From a virus: 50,109 nt of DNA. Shown one piece after another: positions 22,001-27,117 of the stretch; the stretch's first letter is position 1; every line of letters begins with the position of its first letter. The stretch lies in IMG/VR virus record IMGVR_UViG_3300017782_000029, positions 1 to 50,109 of that record; one strand, 5' to 3'. The notes under the pieces are model-generated. The model saw only the letters and a list, made by a program, of their open reading frames with translations. It did not search any database and was not told where the DNA came from. The position numbers and the translations under genes were made by a program.

Positions 22001-22221
22001 TAGAAGGTAATTGGGATAAGATGACCGACTATTATTTATACACACTACTACCGTTTGGTAGAATCATTAAGGATGTTGTAGGACCCGGTGGAGCTATAGA
22101 GAATCCATTCTATGCTGTTGAGAAATTTACAGGTGTACCATATATACAGGGTGGTAATTTTTTACAGGAAGCTAAGAAAGGAGATGCTGATGCTAAAAGT
22201 TTCTTTTCTAATCTACTATAA
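13045..22221 (+). CDS. Giant virion protein with RNA polymerase-like DPBB motif and GNAT-like segment
   Basis: This 3058-aa protein closes the internal virion gene set. The N-terminus has a conserved-looking GFSANIIQGDDEPDTTPEKI then a hydrophobic GSLAGFLGYIPG. Residues about 965-1060 look like a GNAT acetyltransferase core (YLMPEARNKGIGSKF at 975-989, then NFWKKQGYKV). Residues about 1270-1405 hold RVPMDSQSG (1352-1360), VLLHGRV (1377-1383) and ADLDGDKAFIFF (1390-1401). This order and spacing recall RNA polymerase beta-prime (R.P...G, LH, NADFDGD) and the two-barrel polymerases of crAss-like phages and YonO. The C-terminal 350 aa (TQFLYSAPFRPMW...RFQLW...) look like the tail of other giant phage proteins. 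Polymerase activity is a hypothesis; a structural or pilot role is certain only by position. Confidence 0.65.
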   Translation: MAMQKAPWEPKANKEQTRESVVKYRLQPSLWEGNEKEIENLQKHAEYHRIPFARSKEHQDNMIMGSLKQFASGWGEGFSANIIQGDDEPDTTPEKIARQLGSLAGFLGYIPGSKFIKPLQAIAKFTRNKSIPMRVANKATQTMSKAYPTLKRDAPSIAKIFSSENKIGDVLQGAFHLGIASGVSDWRGIVDEGMPRALEAVGWGGVYGGGFRALGNMPGFGKKLQATQLDASTGLPKLKTLTGGQLFDYSVRAAVSGIVSKELAEYQHNGPLPLEQEIYEYVMGAAFSFNDTPLQTRLSRKAIHDTIKNKYGYEESFGKVPDPELHPEYDTWTPEMQKFVKRDFDAWFGADSEVKAATLMLQNQAMKNEGLTQKDIEKTMDEMVKKNIDSAELNPEGELIDPVLKSDIKKVKDIIKDNPNSEEYQDLDMHINQIDNLPGKISGGKGYVDKYITPRTGKSTMADRLVESLKIAKKWDELHTTVQGIARPKDGAVKEMIDFIQKEYKLNNIEQKEIDWWRNWAEQTRKKRLVLQTFFADGEVGFVDKGVSPTGEKKELLFEPPKMQEIFNNINTKLGKPQENFYTIADFFVRKGEEYGFTGKDVRRLQNALDKTIGPDGKPAKAKNVIRMVKSKIAKDLDQAGYYYTGGRGDKAAMYFVKKHPMVDPANRQKDLDMIQKAFENNGFDKGKFSKHLLKMGIKYKQKFRGVNDNYYKDSLINNIYYDIHNNFGFNVAQKDIPAMLNKMLSSKGFIKDAKAYNKRAQIWFNSGQTTNTRVANEYLKSFKARFKKEYKLPRDWEPLEFVGKKKDEASLVIWDDSVGIDKDNFKADRKNMERPEGFDGGIPALPEFIYALNKSNGITNEGRVNKSFIVSPNAKYGAMLGKYMFFEASPKLQEAMRKKGIHALAPESGIKQMGFRKFGNVNVKGFKGAGDKIERIDFEAQVRKLLNNKGLFINAENAKVGGKKLPQERIGDIYLMPEARNKGIGSKFADLVENYKRSQGLRDIQIMAVGGRKKEGTEKHDNINFWKKQGYKVTGKAVPVKLGNKVLNPELRGKTVYAIPMSKDIQGDIWIEGPKYNIPLRDIRTILSETTSTNDLVGAKFAKQMWSTIMHFSKDKTNPDLIKSMSDEIIKRSVEGDSELNKAWDAHIKNPNDVSERKILEDIDNVSLEKLAEAVTNTKDEGFASRVYDKIIQKNIETTRETAKEAEIVKDEYAKSLVEVSEFEGILDRVGELYPKGNLGFYMHKFAKNYRQNAVKNYIVDRISRPKLKNGMKARMRPFDHGMWGKIDIDDRQDVFYLDDGARAKKIYDPFFNGGYETLGKIWDEYNKKDNGIYKENKELIEDILEGVAMRVPMDSQSGAHALKFGGFTGAKGQGVLLHGRVMDALGGADLDGDKAFIFFGGKSGMWKEWKEIYKGQLNEFVDKDGNQIPAKNEDARKQFVKSDKELIEMNSNPISKYDPNLRATMSEAAYEGRETLGGAVTTRQALASAYDVIRLSESTAYGPVKYVKGQYLPTIIQKGAYYFPVETKQGKVAYVKQTPKKAIERFKQLSRAAINLGADPMDEMGIRSASEIKQILNDSLFNYEFMYHKKVGKLDKERYIFTTASDLNRNTTPLKEMLKKFSQKGLHSNYSQANNVLYGRDFLTGNKYSLGDIQAGVGSIDWVPRESQRNLLNFIATEYKKIPYEDNIFRRLDSEALNQLYSSNRREFTDRPELLKLFDRTSMISRQGPLMRQIISKRLYKLENRVRLANNKSEFWDLFHSKWHPQYDAQVNGQKRGVMGNIPSHLYGKFVSKKANTTVKDRLQYLEYKLNQAEDFLVNDLSDMSSIKHILSVRDAGNVSDEDFKKVNLMVNALKNSSYWVKKSRDELRLDIQKVVEETGDKKTGEGFLKYLGLQKKGGESAKNQTEIDRQILFDKKALKKANLQNLYDSMVLGTFQRTNKKLLEFLDRKPKLKKNEVKFKEMLRKNGQNTSLMRIGFASKNVKDESIRQHLDEYNKLYKEINPVPKEEETFIKDVSKKAETTTKAKYKTETGVVENKIIEASDLDESGRYFMDYIEPWAGGKKGKIKDKDLLSTTYKLMNHLKHYHNLDSRDFNGLFRSMFQKNINMATKQDFESLERFFQDMRDGSTWTRFISWVSGKKDTRPEIERRYWNRFPEANQREWLKYPGMVKWKADVTPFKDRFNNSIMGRSIRPTTVIGDLQNFAWKGAEFSLQTSEEETNRLRDELAPYTQTNEFGNDFHKIAVSVRERGMVHALKEIMGDDPLLMSKQQAYMDNYNEVQPLYKKLKKKVFPIPLKDGTVNLTGEQIVKNINDIYTRKNKALETMINGDADWFDNFTKVAYDRNGNPTWKGLDALYNKYLKYSKEKFRRGERFDINKFGINGMQELNKLISLKFSLPIAKRNTKLLKEYAGKLGLGKKITEVWDSEYYFPHVSFDRKNVDAQLSKSLDSIFANSKLSKKDKYQAAKKLIYQSKTMTGDWAPKSISEENFEAMQDVYQKAAGDKKREGAKQILPLGFKQPYSQYQRDSHLAGWSRDAEAYEANIKNLVDSFYKESMLTLSRSHIQEFYRKFRKQTKDKALATRWANFLKLYTQSSMGYPTDIPDALINDKKMKLKWTPYMSFADSNMRNRIESIRDKLGITSKALKKYDISKEDAKELNEYSQSKLQFWSGLEAKWQMASLLAHPKSAITNLFGGQIHTGISAGVQNLKNARDIDYLKTNVNPEWRSMRDVEKWVEGLGIVEEFLLYEAGMNKELRGRRMESFIRDFSRKLKGKEDLKNTELTALIKKHKITDSMWNKASWFMRRPERTLRRDAFIAHYLQAKKNFGGAIRDYDHPFLIEMGRRGVKSTQFLYSAPFRPMWTNSALGRVMSRFQLWSWNSVRFRKDLLNEARLRGFTPGTAEYNRAKRLVTADLMVYGLSSMFMYSLFDNALPAPWNWFQDTASAMFGDDEERERAFFGHPAGPLSIVKPPLFRFDQPIYEGLVEGNWDKMTDYYLYTLLPFGRIIKDVVGPGGAIENPFYAVEKFTGVPYIQGGNFLQEAKKGDADAKSFFSNLL

Positions 22222-22322
22222 AGTTCGCAAACTGCTAACTGTGATATAAAAAAATATGATAATATGCAGGGGACAAAAGGATTTAAGCCCCCTACATATT
22301 GCGACTAGACTATGGCAAGTAG
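22222..22322. other. Convergent intergenic junction
   Basis: This is the short gap where the plus-strand virion genes meet the minus-strand early operon. It holds the terminator hairpin listed separately and an A7 run at about 22246-22253. Nothing else was recognised. Confidence 0.7.
22261..22300 (-). terminator. Terminator of the minus-strand operon
   Basis: AATATG-C-AGGGG at 22261-22272 pairs with CCCCT-A-CATATT at 22289-22300. On the plus strand C22267 faces A22294, a mismatch, but on the minus-strand RNA this becomes a G-U pair and the stem is a continuous 12 bp. The minus transcript then runs into seven U residues (A-run at 22246-22253 on the plus strand). It therefore looks like an intrinsic terminator for the early operon. 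Confidence 0.75.
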
Positions 22323-22511
22323 TTATTCGCTCAAACGCCCCATTGCTATGTAAAATAGCTCTGGGGTTAATCTTTTAAGGTTACCATCTTGGCAACGCTT
22401 AGCCATTCTATTTACTACGCATTTTAATTCATACATTACTTGGTCCATTGAACCAGAACCAAGTTGAATATTATGGTCTTTAAATGCTTTCTTAATCTCT
22501 GTTTTTGTCAT
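22323..22511 (-). CDS. Hypothetical 62-aa helical protein, histone-fold-like
   Basis: This is the last gene of the early operon. Its pattern, short helix (TEIKKAFKDH), loop, long helix (SMDQVMYELKCVVNRMAKR), then KRLTPELFYIAMGRL, resembles the helix-strand-helix-strand-helix layout of histone folds, where the final part reads like K..I...D...A. The long helix is a few residues short for a canonical histone, so this is only a suggestion. AGGAGGAG precedes the ATG at good spacing. It overlaps the upstream gene by 20 nt. Function unknown. Confidence 0.6.
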   Translation of the reverse strand: MTKTEIKKAFKDHNIQLGSGSMDQVMYELKCVVNRMAKRCQDGNLKRLTPELFYIAMGRLSE

Positions 22512-22689
22512 ACTCTCCTCCTACTTTAATTTTGATAGTTGGTTCAGTTAATAATTGTTTGCTACGTTTAAATTTTCTACTAGCGTGATAGTTAGCCCAT
22601 AGTTTTAACGCCGCTCTTTTACGTTCCGACATATCAGTTATTGGTTTTTTATCTGTGCCTTTATAAGGTCTTTGTTTAGGTTTCTTCAT
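22492..22689 (-). CDS. Hypothetical 65-aa basic protein
   Basis: This small, very basic protein (KKPKQRPYKGTDKKPITD at the N-terminus, then a helix RKRAALKLWANYHASRKFKR) could bind nucleic acid. The start has AAAGGAT upstream. It follows the structured non-coding stretch at 22690-23076 and overlaps the next gene. No family was recognised. Confidence 0.6.
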   Translation of the reverse strand: MKKPKQRPYKGTDKKPITDMSERKRAALKLWANYHASRKFKRSKQLLTEPTIKIKVGGEYDKNRD

Positions 22690-22707
22690 ATTATCCTTTC
22701 AAAAAGA

Positions 22708-22806
22708 AACAAGGTCCCTCCTACTATCCACTACACGTTGAGAGATAAGACACTGCCGTGTAAAGAACTTCGTTGTATAGTTTCATACTTCGGTCAGGAC
22801 CTTGTT
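22708..22806 (-). ncRNA. Candidate structured RNA A
   Basis: A perfect 10-bp inverted repeat (AACAAGGTCC at 22708-22717, GGACCTTGTT at 22797-22806) closes a domain of about 99 nt with internal hairpins ACAC/GTGT (22750-22761) and GTAT/ATAC (22775-22788). It contains no gene and lies within the minus-strand early operon, so transcription from the minus strand is assumed. No known RNA family was recognised. Confidence 0.45.
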
Positions 22807-22811
22807 AAGTT

Positions 22812-22915
22812 ATAGAGAGAGTTGCCTACCGGCAGGACTTTTATTTTATCCAAGAGTTACAAGGCTTCGAGGTAGTTATGTACTTCCCTAATCTCCGTCG
22901 AGATACTCTCTCTAT
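22812..22915 (-). ncRNA. Candidate structured RNA B
   Basis: A perfect 11-bp inverted repeat (ATAGAGAGAGT at 22812-22822, ACTCTCTCTAT at 22905-22915) encloses hairpins TGCC/GGCA (22823-22834) and ATCTC/GAGAT (22891-22904). The second hairpin abuts the closing stem, giving a coaxial multi-branch layout. It lies only 5 nt from element A. Strand assumed from the surrounding operon; function unknown. Confidence 0.45.
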
Positions 22916-22927
22916 TTTTAATTCTGG

Positions 22928-23071
22928 AAGAGTCCCTGACGCCAACCAGTTTACATTTGTCTTCCTTTATCTTTTTTGGTCTAAGTATCGCTAGGATTAT
23001 TCCATTATTGCTACTCTTATTCCTCACTGAGCAACCTTTCGGTTACAAACTCAGACTAATGTGGGACTCTT
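22928..23071 (-). ncRNA. Candidate structured RNA C
   Basis: A perfect 9-bp inverted repeat (AAGAGTCCC at 22928-22936, GGGACTCTT at 23063-23071) spans 144 nt. Inside, CTGAG/CTCAG (23027-23054) encloses CAACC/GGTTA, whose C-A mismatch becomes G-U on the minus strand and whose loop there reads GAAA (a GNRA tetraloop). That asymmetry favours a minus-strand RNA. It ends 5 nt before the stop of the MazG-like gene. Confidence 0.45.
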
Positions 23072-23076
23072 TCATT

Positions 23077-23502
23077 TTAATCGCAATTAGAACCGGGTAT
23101 ACACTTAGTAAACTCTCCAGTTCTTTGCAAGTTTTGTTCGTCTTCTTTATTCCAATTACAATTCTCTTTCATACTTTTCATCAAATCGTTGACTTTGTGT
23201 CCGTATTGCATTTGATTTTCTTCAAAAGCTTGAGAACTTAATAAAGACATACCTTTAAATATGATTGCAAGTTCGTCAGGTTGTACTGTTTTTTTATTGC
23301 TCTGCCTGTCTTTCTTTTCTTTATCATACTGTTCAAGTAATACTGCGGCTAAATAAACTACTAAATCAAGCATTTCTTCTGTTGATTCTTTTAAGTTGTC
23401 TCTACCGCCTTCTCCGTTTAATGGTATGTCTTGTCCATATTTCTTTTGTCCTAGTTTTAATCTATCTTTAACAAGATTTAATACTCTATCATTAGTCTTC
23501 AT
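23077..23502 (-). CDS. MazG-like NTP pyrophosphohydrolase
   Basis: The N-terminal 60 residues (RVLNLVKDRLKLGQKKYG, then NLKESTEEMLDLVVYLAAVL) match the all-alpha NTP pyrophosphohydrolase pattern of phage MazG-like proteins, in which the Glu/Asp residues of the EEMLD helix bind magnesium. Such enzymes trim nucleotide pools by cleaving NTP or dNTP to NMP and PPi. The C-terminal 70 residues are unfamiliar and mostly charged. It sits among nucleotide and replication genes in the early operon. The start overlaps the upstream stop by 4 nt. Confidence 0.7.
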   Translation of the reverse strand: MKTNDRVLNLVKDRLKLGQKKYGQDIPLNGEGGRDNLKESTEEMLDLVVYLAAVLLEQYDKEKKDRQSNKKTVQPDELAIIFKGMSLLSSQAFEENQMQYGHKVNDLMKSMKENCNWNKEDEQNLQRTGEFTKCIPGSNCD

Positions 23503-23762
23503 TTTACTTCCCCTTCAATACTTGGTGGAAATACCATTATTTTGCCTTTTTTACTTAGCTTATCTTTAAAGTAAGTCCAAGGCATAAGAACTTTATTAAA
23601 GAATTTATAATGATAGTTCGTAGTTCCTTCTTTTGCATCGTCTAGTGCTTGGTCATAACCGTGACGATAACCACGCCTATAACTCGCTTCTTGTTCTCGA
23701 TGTCGTTTTTTCTCTTCTCTAGTAAAAGGTTTACTAGCTTCTTTTGCTGTTATTATTTTCAT
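23499..23762 (-). CDS. Hypothetical 87-aa protein
   Basis: The N-terminal half is highly charged and basic (KPFTREEKKRHREQEASYRR, then GYRHGYDQALDDA) and the C-terminus ends in KKGKIMVFPPSIEGEVK. I chose the ATG at 23762, which overlaps the upstream stop as TAATG with GGAGG nine bases away. An ATG two codons earlier (23768) lies too close to that Shine-Dalgarno. No family was recognised. Confidence 0.65.
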   Translation of the reverse strand: MKIITAKEASKPFTREEKKRHREQEASYRRGYRHGYDQALDDAKEGTTNYHYKFFNKVLMPWTYFKDKLSKKGKIMVFPPSIEGEVK

Positions 23763-24196
23763 TACCATCTGCCTCCTTTGGCAAGTTTTCTCATTACATA
23801 TTTATTTAGTTCGTCTGGTAATCCACCTACTAATTGCATTAACAATATAAAGTCTTGCTCATCTAACGGTCCTTTTCTTGTATTACAAGTCTTACATATT
23901 AATTGTAAGTTTTCTTTTGTGCTTGGTCCGTTTTTAGCAAGGGGTATGATATGGTCACAGGCTATATTTCTATAGTCTAATCTTTTATCACAGTAACAAC
24001 ATCCTTTTCCATATATATCATAAAACATTTTTCTTATATCTGTTTTATCTATGGTACATTTTACGTCCGCTTCTATACTTCTTCTTTTTAAAGAAGACAT
24101 TAGCGTAGACATTTTTGAAGATAACTTTTTATAAGCTTTGTTCCAGAATGTCTTATGTATAGGATATAGTTTTTCTTTAAATTGTTCTTTTTTCAT
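23762..24196 (-). CDS. HNH endonuclease
   Basis: The HNH motif is complete: CCYC at residues 66-69, CDHIIPLAKNG with D81-H82, ENLQLI with N97, and CKTC at 101-104. This is a zinc-stabilised beta-beta-alpha metal nuclease. The first 60 residues are a helical extension. It could be a free-standing homing-type or a recombination nuclease. The start has no Shine-Dalgarno; instead a G/C-run hairpin ends just 8 nt upstream, so expression may be unusual. The stop overlaps the next start. Confidence 0.85.
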   Translation of the reverse strand: MKKEQFKEKLYPIHKTFWNKAYKKLSSKMSTLMSSLKRRSIEADVKCTIDKTDIRKMFYDIYGKGCCYCDKRLDYRNIACDHIIPLAKNGPSTKENLQLICKTCNTRKGPLDEQDFILLMQLVGGLPDELNKYVMRKLAKGGRW

Positions 24197-24204
24197 AATG
24201 CTGT

Positions 24205-24230
24205 AGGGGGATAGGATTAACTACCCCCCT
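24205..24230 (-). promoter_or_regulatory. G/C-run hairpin between HTH and HNH genes
   Basis: AGGGGGATAG at 24205-24214 pairs with CTACCCCCCT at 24221-24230 around the loop GATTAA. The single A-C mismatch becomes a U-G pair on the minus-strand RNA, giving ten continuous pairs. It occupies the space upstream of the HNH start where a ribosome site should be, and no U-run follows. It may be a terminator, a processing site or a translational block. Confidence 0.55.
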
Positions 24231-24238
24231 TTAGTTTG

Positions 24239-24448
24239 TTACGCTAGAGTATACTCTGCATATTTGTTACCAGTATGTGACTCAATCTTATTGGTCTTTA
24301 CTTTGTGACCATCTTTTCTTAAGTCGCATATTACAGCCGCTAACCTGAAACATCCACACGAATTTAAAGCTAACATTGGATTAACTTTAACTCCGTCTTG
24401 TAGCATCTTTAATATCATTGATTTTTGGGATTGCTTTTGTCTTGGCAT
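24239..24448 (-). CDS. HTH_39-like helix-turn-helix protein
   Basis: This 69-aa protein follows the pattern of the small phage helix-turn-helix family I know as HTH_39: QKSMILKMLQDGVKVNPMLA, then CGCFRLAAVICDLRKDGHKV, then a wing-like SHTGNKYAEYTLA. Members are small DNA-binding proteins with unknown targets. It may regulate phage genes. AAAGGAG precedes the ATG, and the start overlaps the end of the upstream gene. Confidence 0.75.
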   Translation of the reverse strand: MPRQKQSQKSMILKMLQDGVKVNPMLALNSCGCFRLAAVICDLRKDGHKVKTNKIESHTGNKYAEYTLA

Positions 24449-24645
24449 AAGTTACTTTCTCCTTTCGTAAAGTGTAAGTGAGTTCCGAATTTCCAGAAAC
24501 TAATAGAGAAATCAATATCAAACTGTGACTTTGATTGCATAAACACAAAGCCAAACCTAAATAGATTTAATATACTTAAATACAAACCTTTGTTTAGATT
24601 ATTGTTTATAATGTTTCCTCTTAAAAGACCATTTAATAATCTCAT
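24415..24645 (-). CDS. Hypothetical 76-aa protein with hydrophobic centre
   Basis: The protein has a hydrophobic N-terminal half (GLYLSILNLFRFGFVFMQSK) and an aromatic beta-like stretch (FDIDFSISFWKFGTHLHFTK). AGGAG lies six bases before an ATG that overlaps the previous stop as TAATG, which supports the gene. The last 33 nt overlap the HTH gene. No family was recognised. Confidence 0.6.
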   Translation of the reverse strand: MRLLNGLLRGNIINNNLNKGLYLSILNLFRFGFVFMQSKSQFDIDFSISFWKFGTHLHFTKGESNLCQDKSNPKNQ

Positions 24646-25178
24646 TAACTTCTCCTAACTCGTTTTACTTTCTCAGCATAAAAGCCGGGAATAGCCTCAC
24701 CTTGGTTAAGGACCTTTCTAGCCGCTTTCTTATCAATCTTCTCTACGTGTTCCCACGTTTTGTAGACATCAGGTATAGCATCTTTATCTACTATAGCTAC
24801 TGGTCCAAGAGTTTCGTACAACTTATATCTTGCAGTATCGGATTCATATACTCCGTTTTCGTCACCAAGTTCTGATACAACCATAGGCAAGAGTGATTTA
24901 TTAAAGTAGTCTTTTAAACTTTCTACTGCTTTTTTCCTCACTCTTAATCTAGTTTGTTCTTGCTTGATAGCTTCTATTTCTGCGTCAATAAGATGCTCTT
25001 TTCTAGATAGTTCGACCATAAAATAGTCTATACCATCTACTTTCTTTCTTATTTTACCTTGTATGGTTTGCATTTGACCTTCTAATATTAACTGCTCTTC
25101 GTTATCTGTTTCCATTTGCAGGTTAATATCAGTGTCTATATACTCCCCTATTAGGTCTCGTGTTGTTTTCTTTTCCAT
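24645..25178 (-). CDS. Gp157-like phage protein
   Basis: This 177-aa protein has a long coiled-coil core (about residues 35-95) with GKIRKKVDGIDYFMVELSRK and EAIKQEQTRLRVRKKAVESL, then a beta-rich C-terminal half with VDKDAIPDVYKTW, KIDKKAARKVL and GEAIPGFYAEKV. That order is the layout of the Siphovirus Gp157 family (PF05565), a conserved phage early protein often found near single-strand annealing or SSB genes. Its biochemical role is not well established. It is coupled to neighbours by TAATG at both ends. Confidence 0.8.
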   Translation of the reverse strand: MEKKTTRDLIGEYIDTDINLQMETDNEEQLILEGQMQTIQGKIRKKVDGIDYFMVELSRKEHLIDAEIEAIKQEQTRLRVRKKAVESLKDYFNKSLLPMVVSELGDENGVYESDTARYKLYETLGPVAIVDKDAIPDVYKTWEHVEKIDKKAARKVLNQGEAIPGFYAEKVKRVRRS

Positions 25179-25330
25179 TACCTTCGTCCTTCTTTCTCAA
25201 TATGAACTGCTTGTTGAATGTACCATTCTATTTGCTTTTTAACAGAGCGTTTTTCTTTTTCTGCTATTGTTTGCAGAACTGCTTTTTCTTCTGCTGTTAT
25301 TTCAGCTTTTACAATGTGTAGTTTCTTCAT
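25178..25330 (-). CDS. 50-aa ribbon-helix-helix-like protein
   Basis: This short gene fills exactly the space between two TAATG junctions. Its sequence (KKLHIVKAEITAEEKAVLQT, then KRSVKKQIEWYIQQAV) fits the Arc/CopG pattern: a short beta strand, a helix, a turn with KRS, and a second helix. Such proteins bind operator DNA as dimers. It may be a phage transcription regulator. Evidence is pattern and coupling only. Confidence 0.65.
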   Translation of the reverse strand: MKKLHIVKAEITAEEKAVLQTIAEKEKRSVKKQIEWYIQQAVHIEKEGRR

Positions 25331-27117
25331 TATACTCTCCTTGGTAGTCTAAATGATGGAGTCCAGTCTAAATCAACTGTAAATAGGTCACCATCACTGT
25401 TTTTAAATAGTTCTACAGTCTTTTCCGAACTATCTTGTTTTCCATTAATACCAATTACTTTACGTGATGCGTTTTCTATAGCACCACTACCTTTACCTGC
25501 GTAAATATCTAGTATTTGGTTTCTGCTGTATTCTCTTGACACCTGAGAGACTTGTATAATGATAATGTCCATATTAACAGCTAAGTTTGATAAGTAGTGA
25601 GATATATATTTAATCTGTTCATACTCGCCTCTTATATGCGGCGGAGTCTCTACTAAATCTATATAATCTACTACTACTAACTTAGGTTGTAGGTCCCTAA
25701 CTTGTTTTTGAATTAAGTCAGGTGATGGACTAATAGTTTGCATAACTACGTGTTCTAGTAAATGACCATACATCTTACCGACATTTTTACTGTCTCTAGA
25801 CACATCTTCTTTACTCATACCACTAGCTATTTGCAAGTTTCTTCTGTGCATATACCAGCCACTTAATTCTAATGATAGAAATAGTGTTGGCAACTGCCAT
25901 TCCTTGTTAATAACGTTCTGATGAAAATCGTAACCTAACGCTATGTTCTGAGCTAATGTTGTTTTATTAGCACCAGTAGGACCAAAGATAGTAACTAACT
26001 CACCCGGATAAATTGTGCAATCCTTATCTTCTAAACCAAACATCTTACTAAGGTCTATTGCTCTTCCAGAAAAGTCTGTTTCTAGTCTTTCTTGTAACTC
26101 GCTTTGCAAACTACTACTAGTTTTTACATCAACTAAGTAGTCTTTATTTTTATAATATACACACTTAGGGCTACATACCGTTTTTAACAAAGCGTCGTTA
26201 CATCCATACTTATAGCCATAGTTATATGTAGATTCTACTTTATCTATTACTATTTGTGGATTTAACTGATTGTTATTCCAGTGTAGCATAGCGGCTTTAG
26301 TTGCGTCACTTGGTATTCCGTGTCTTCTAAAATGTGAAGCTACACGCATTATCGAATGATTTCTACTGCCTTTCTCTGCTCCTCTGTTGTATATTGTTTG
26401 TATGCACGGCACAACATTTGTGTTCTCACTTACCTTACCCATTGCTTTAACTTCAGGTATATCTGTACATATGGTACTTTCCATATTTCCATCACCCCAT
26501 AGTTCTGTACCCATATATGCAGTTCTTCTTGTTTGAGCAAGATGTTGTATATCTGGATAAGTACCATTCATCAGTTCATCTCTACTTATAGGGACTTTAA
26601 ATAACTGACTTTTGATATTAAGCGTATGAGCCATTCTAATGATTGCTGTTCTGCTGTACACACTAGGGTCTAACTTAAAATTAGGAAAAGCTTGTAACAT
26701 TGTTTGTTTAACAACGTATGGAAGCTCATTATCTGCCTTAAAATTAAAGTTATCTCCCGCTAACATTATATGATAGCCCGTCCCACTGAAGAAACATTGA
26801 TAGTTGCCGTCTTTCAGATTATATTCACTCTCACAAAATGCGAGAATGTCTTTAGTCATACTATGTGTATACTCATCTGTGTTATCACCTTTATCAACGT
26901 CTATTGGTATTTCATCTATATGTCTGGTACCCAAGAAACTCTTTACAGTTTTATTCTTTTGTACGAAGTCTAAGCCTTCTTCATCGTATATGTATACGCT
27001 TCTGTAGATTGCTTGAGTTTGACCAGCCTCATAAACAATATCCCACATATCATCATAAGGGACTAAGGTCCCCCTCCTTGAAGGGGAACCTATAGCCATT
27101 TCTACATATCGTGCCAC
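25330..27117 (-). CDS. AEP-type primase fused to DnaB-like helicase
   Basis: This 595-aa protein is the likely replicative primase-helicase. The N-terminal domain shows archaeo-eukaryotic primase features: EIPIDVDKG with D73-x-D75, SGTGYH at 111-116, and RMAHTLNIKS with KVPI at 161-176. A PriCT-like segment (SRNHSIMRVASHFRRHGI) and three Cys (306, 315, 319) follow. The C-terminal domain is a RecA-fold hexameric helicase: Walker A GPTGANKT at 379-386, Walker B LVVVDYID at 480-487, and QVSQVSRE at 522-529. The start is a GTG directly after the previous stop without a clear Shine-Dalgarno; an ATG six codons in is an alternative. It lies next to the SSB-like and Sak4-like genes. Confidence 0.85.
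   Translation of the reverse strand: MARYVEMAIGSPSRRGTLVPYDDMWDIVYEAGQTQAIYRSVYIYDEEGLDFVQKNKTVKSFLGTRHIDEIPIDVDKGDNTDEYTHSMTKDILAFCESEYNLKDGNYQCFFSGTGYHIMLAGDNFNFKADNELPYVVKQTMLQAFPNFKLDPSVYSRTAIIRMAHTLNIKSQLFKVPISRDELMNGTYPDIQHLAQTRRTAYMGTELWGDGNMESTICTDIPEVKAMGKVSENTNVVPCIQTIYNRGAEKGSRNHSIMRVASHFRRHGIPSDATKAAMLHWNNNQLNPQIVIDKVESTYNYGYKYGCNDALLKTVCSPKCVYYKNKDYLVDVKTSSSLQSELQERLETDFSGRAIDLSKMFGLEDKDCTIYPGELVTIFGPTGANKTTLAQNIALGYDFHQNVINKEWQLPTLFLSLELSGWYMHRRNLQIASGMSKEDVSRDSKNVGKMYGHLLEHVVMQTISPSPDLIQKQVRDLQPKLVVVDYIDLVETPPHIRGEYEQIKYISHYLSNLAVNMDIIIIQVSQVSREYSRNQILDIYAGKGSGAIENASRKVIGINGKQDSSEKTVELFKNSDGDLFTVDLDWTPSFRLPRRV

Noticed and set aside
22690-23076. tRNA genes in the structured stretch
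   Set aside because: Closing stems are 9-11 bp, and no TPsiC-type GGTTCGA or usual tRNA arm lengths were found.
22957-23241. 94-aa plus-strand hydrophobic frame
   Set aside because: It is antisense to the MazG-like gene and the structured stretch; hydrophobic shadows are common here.
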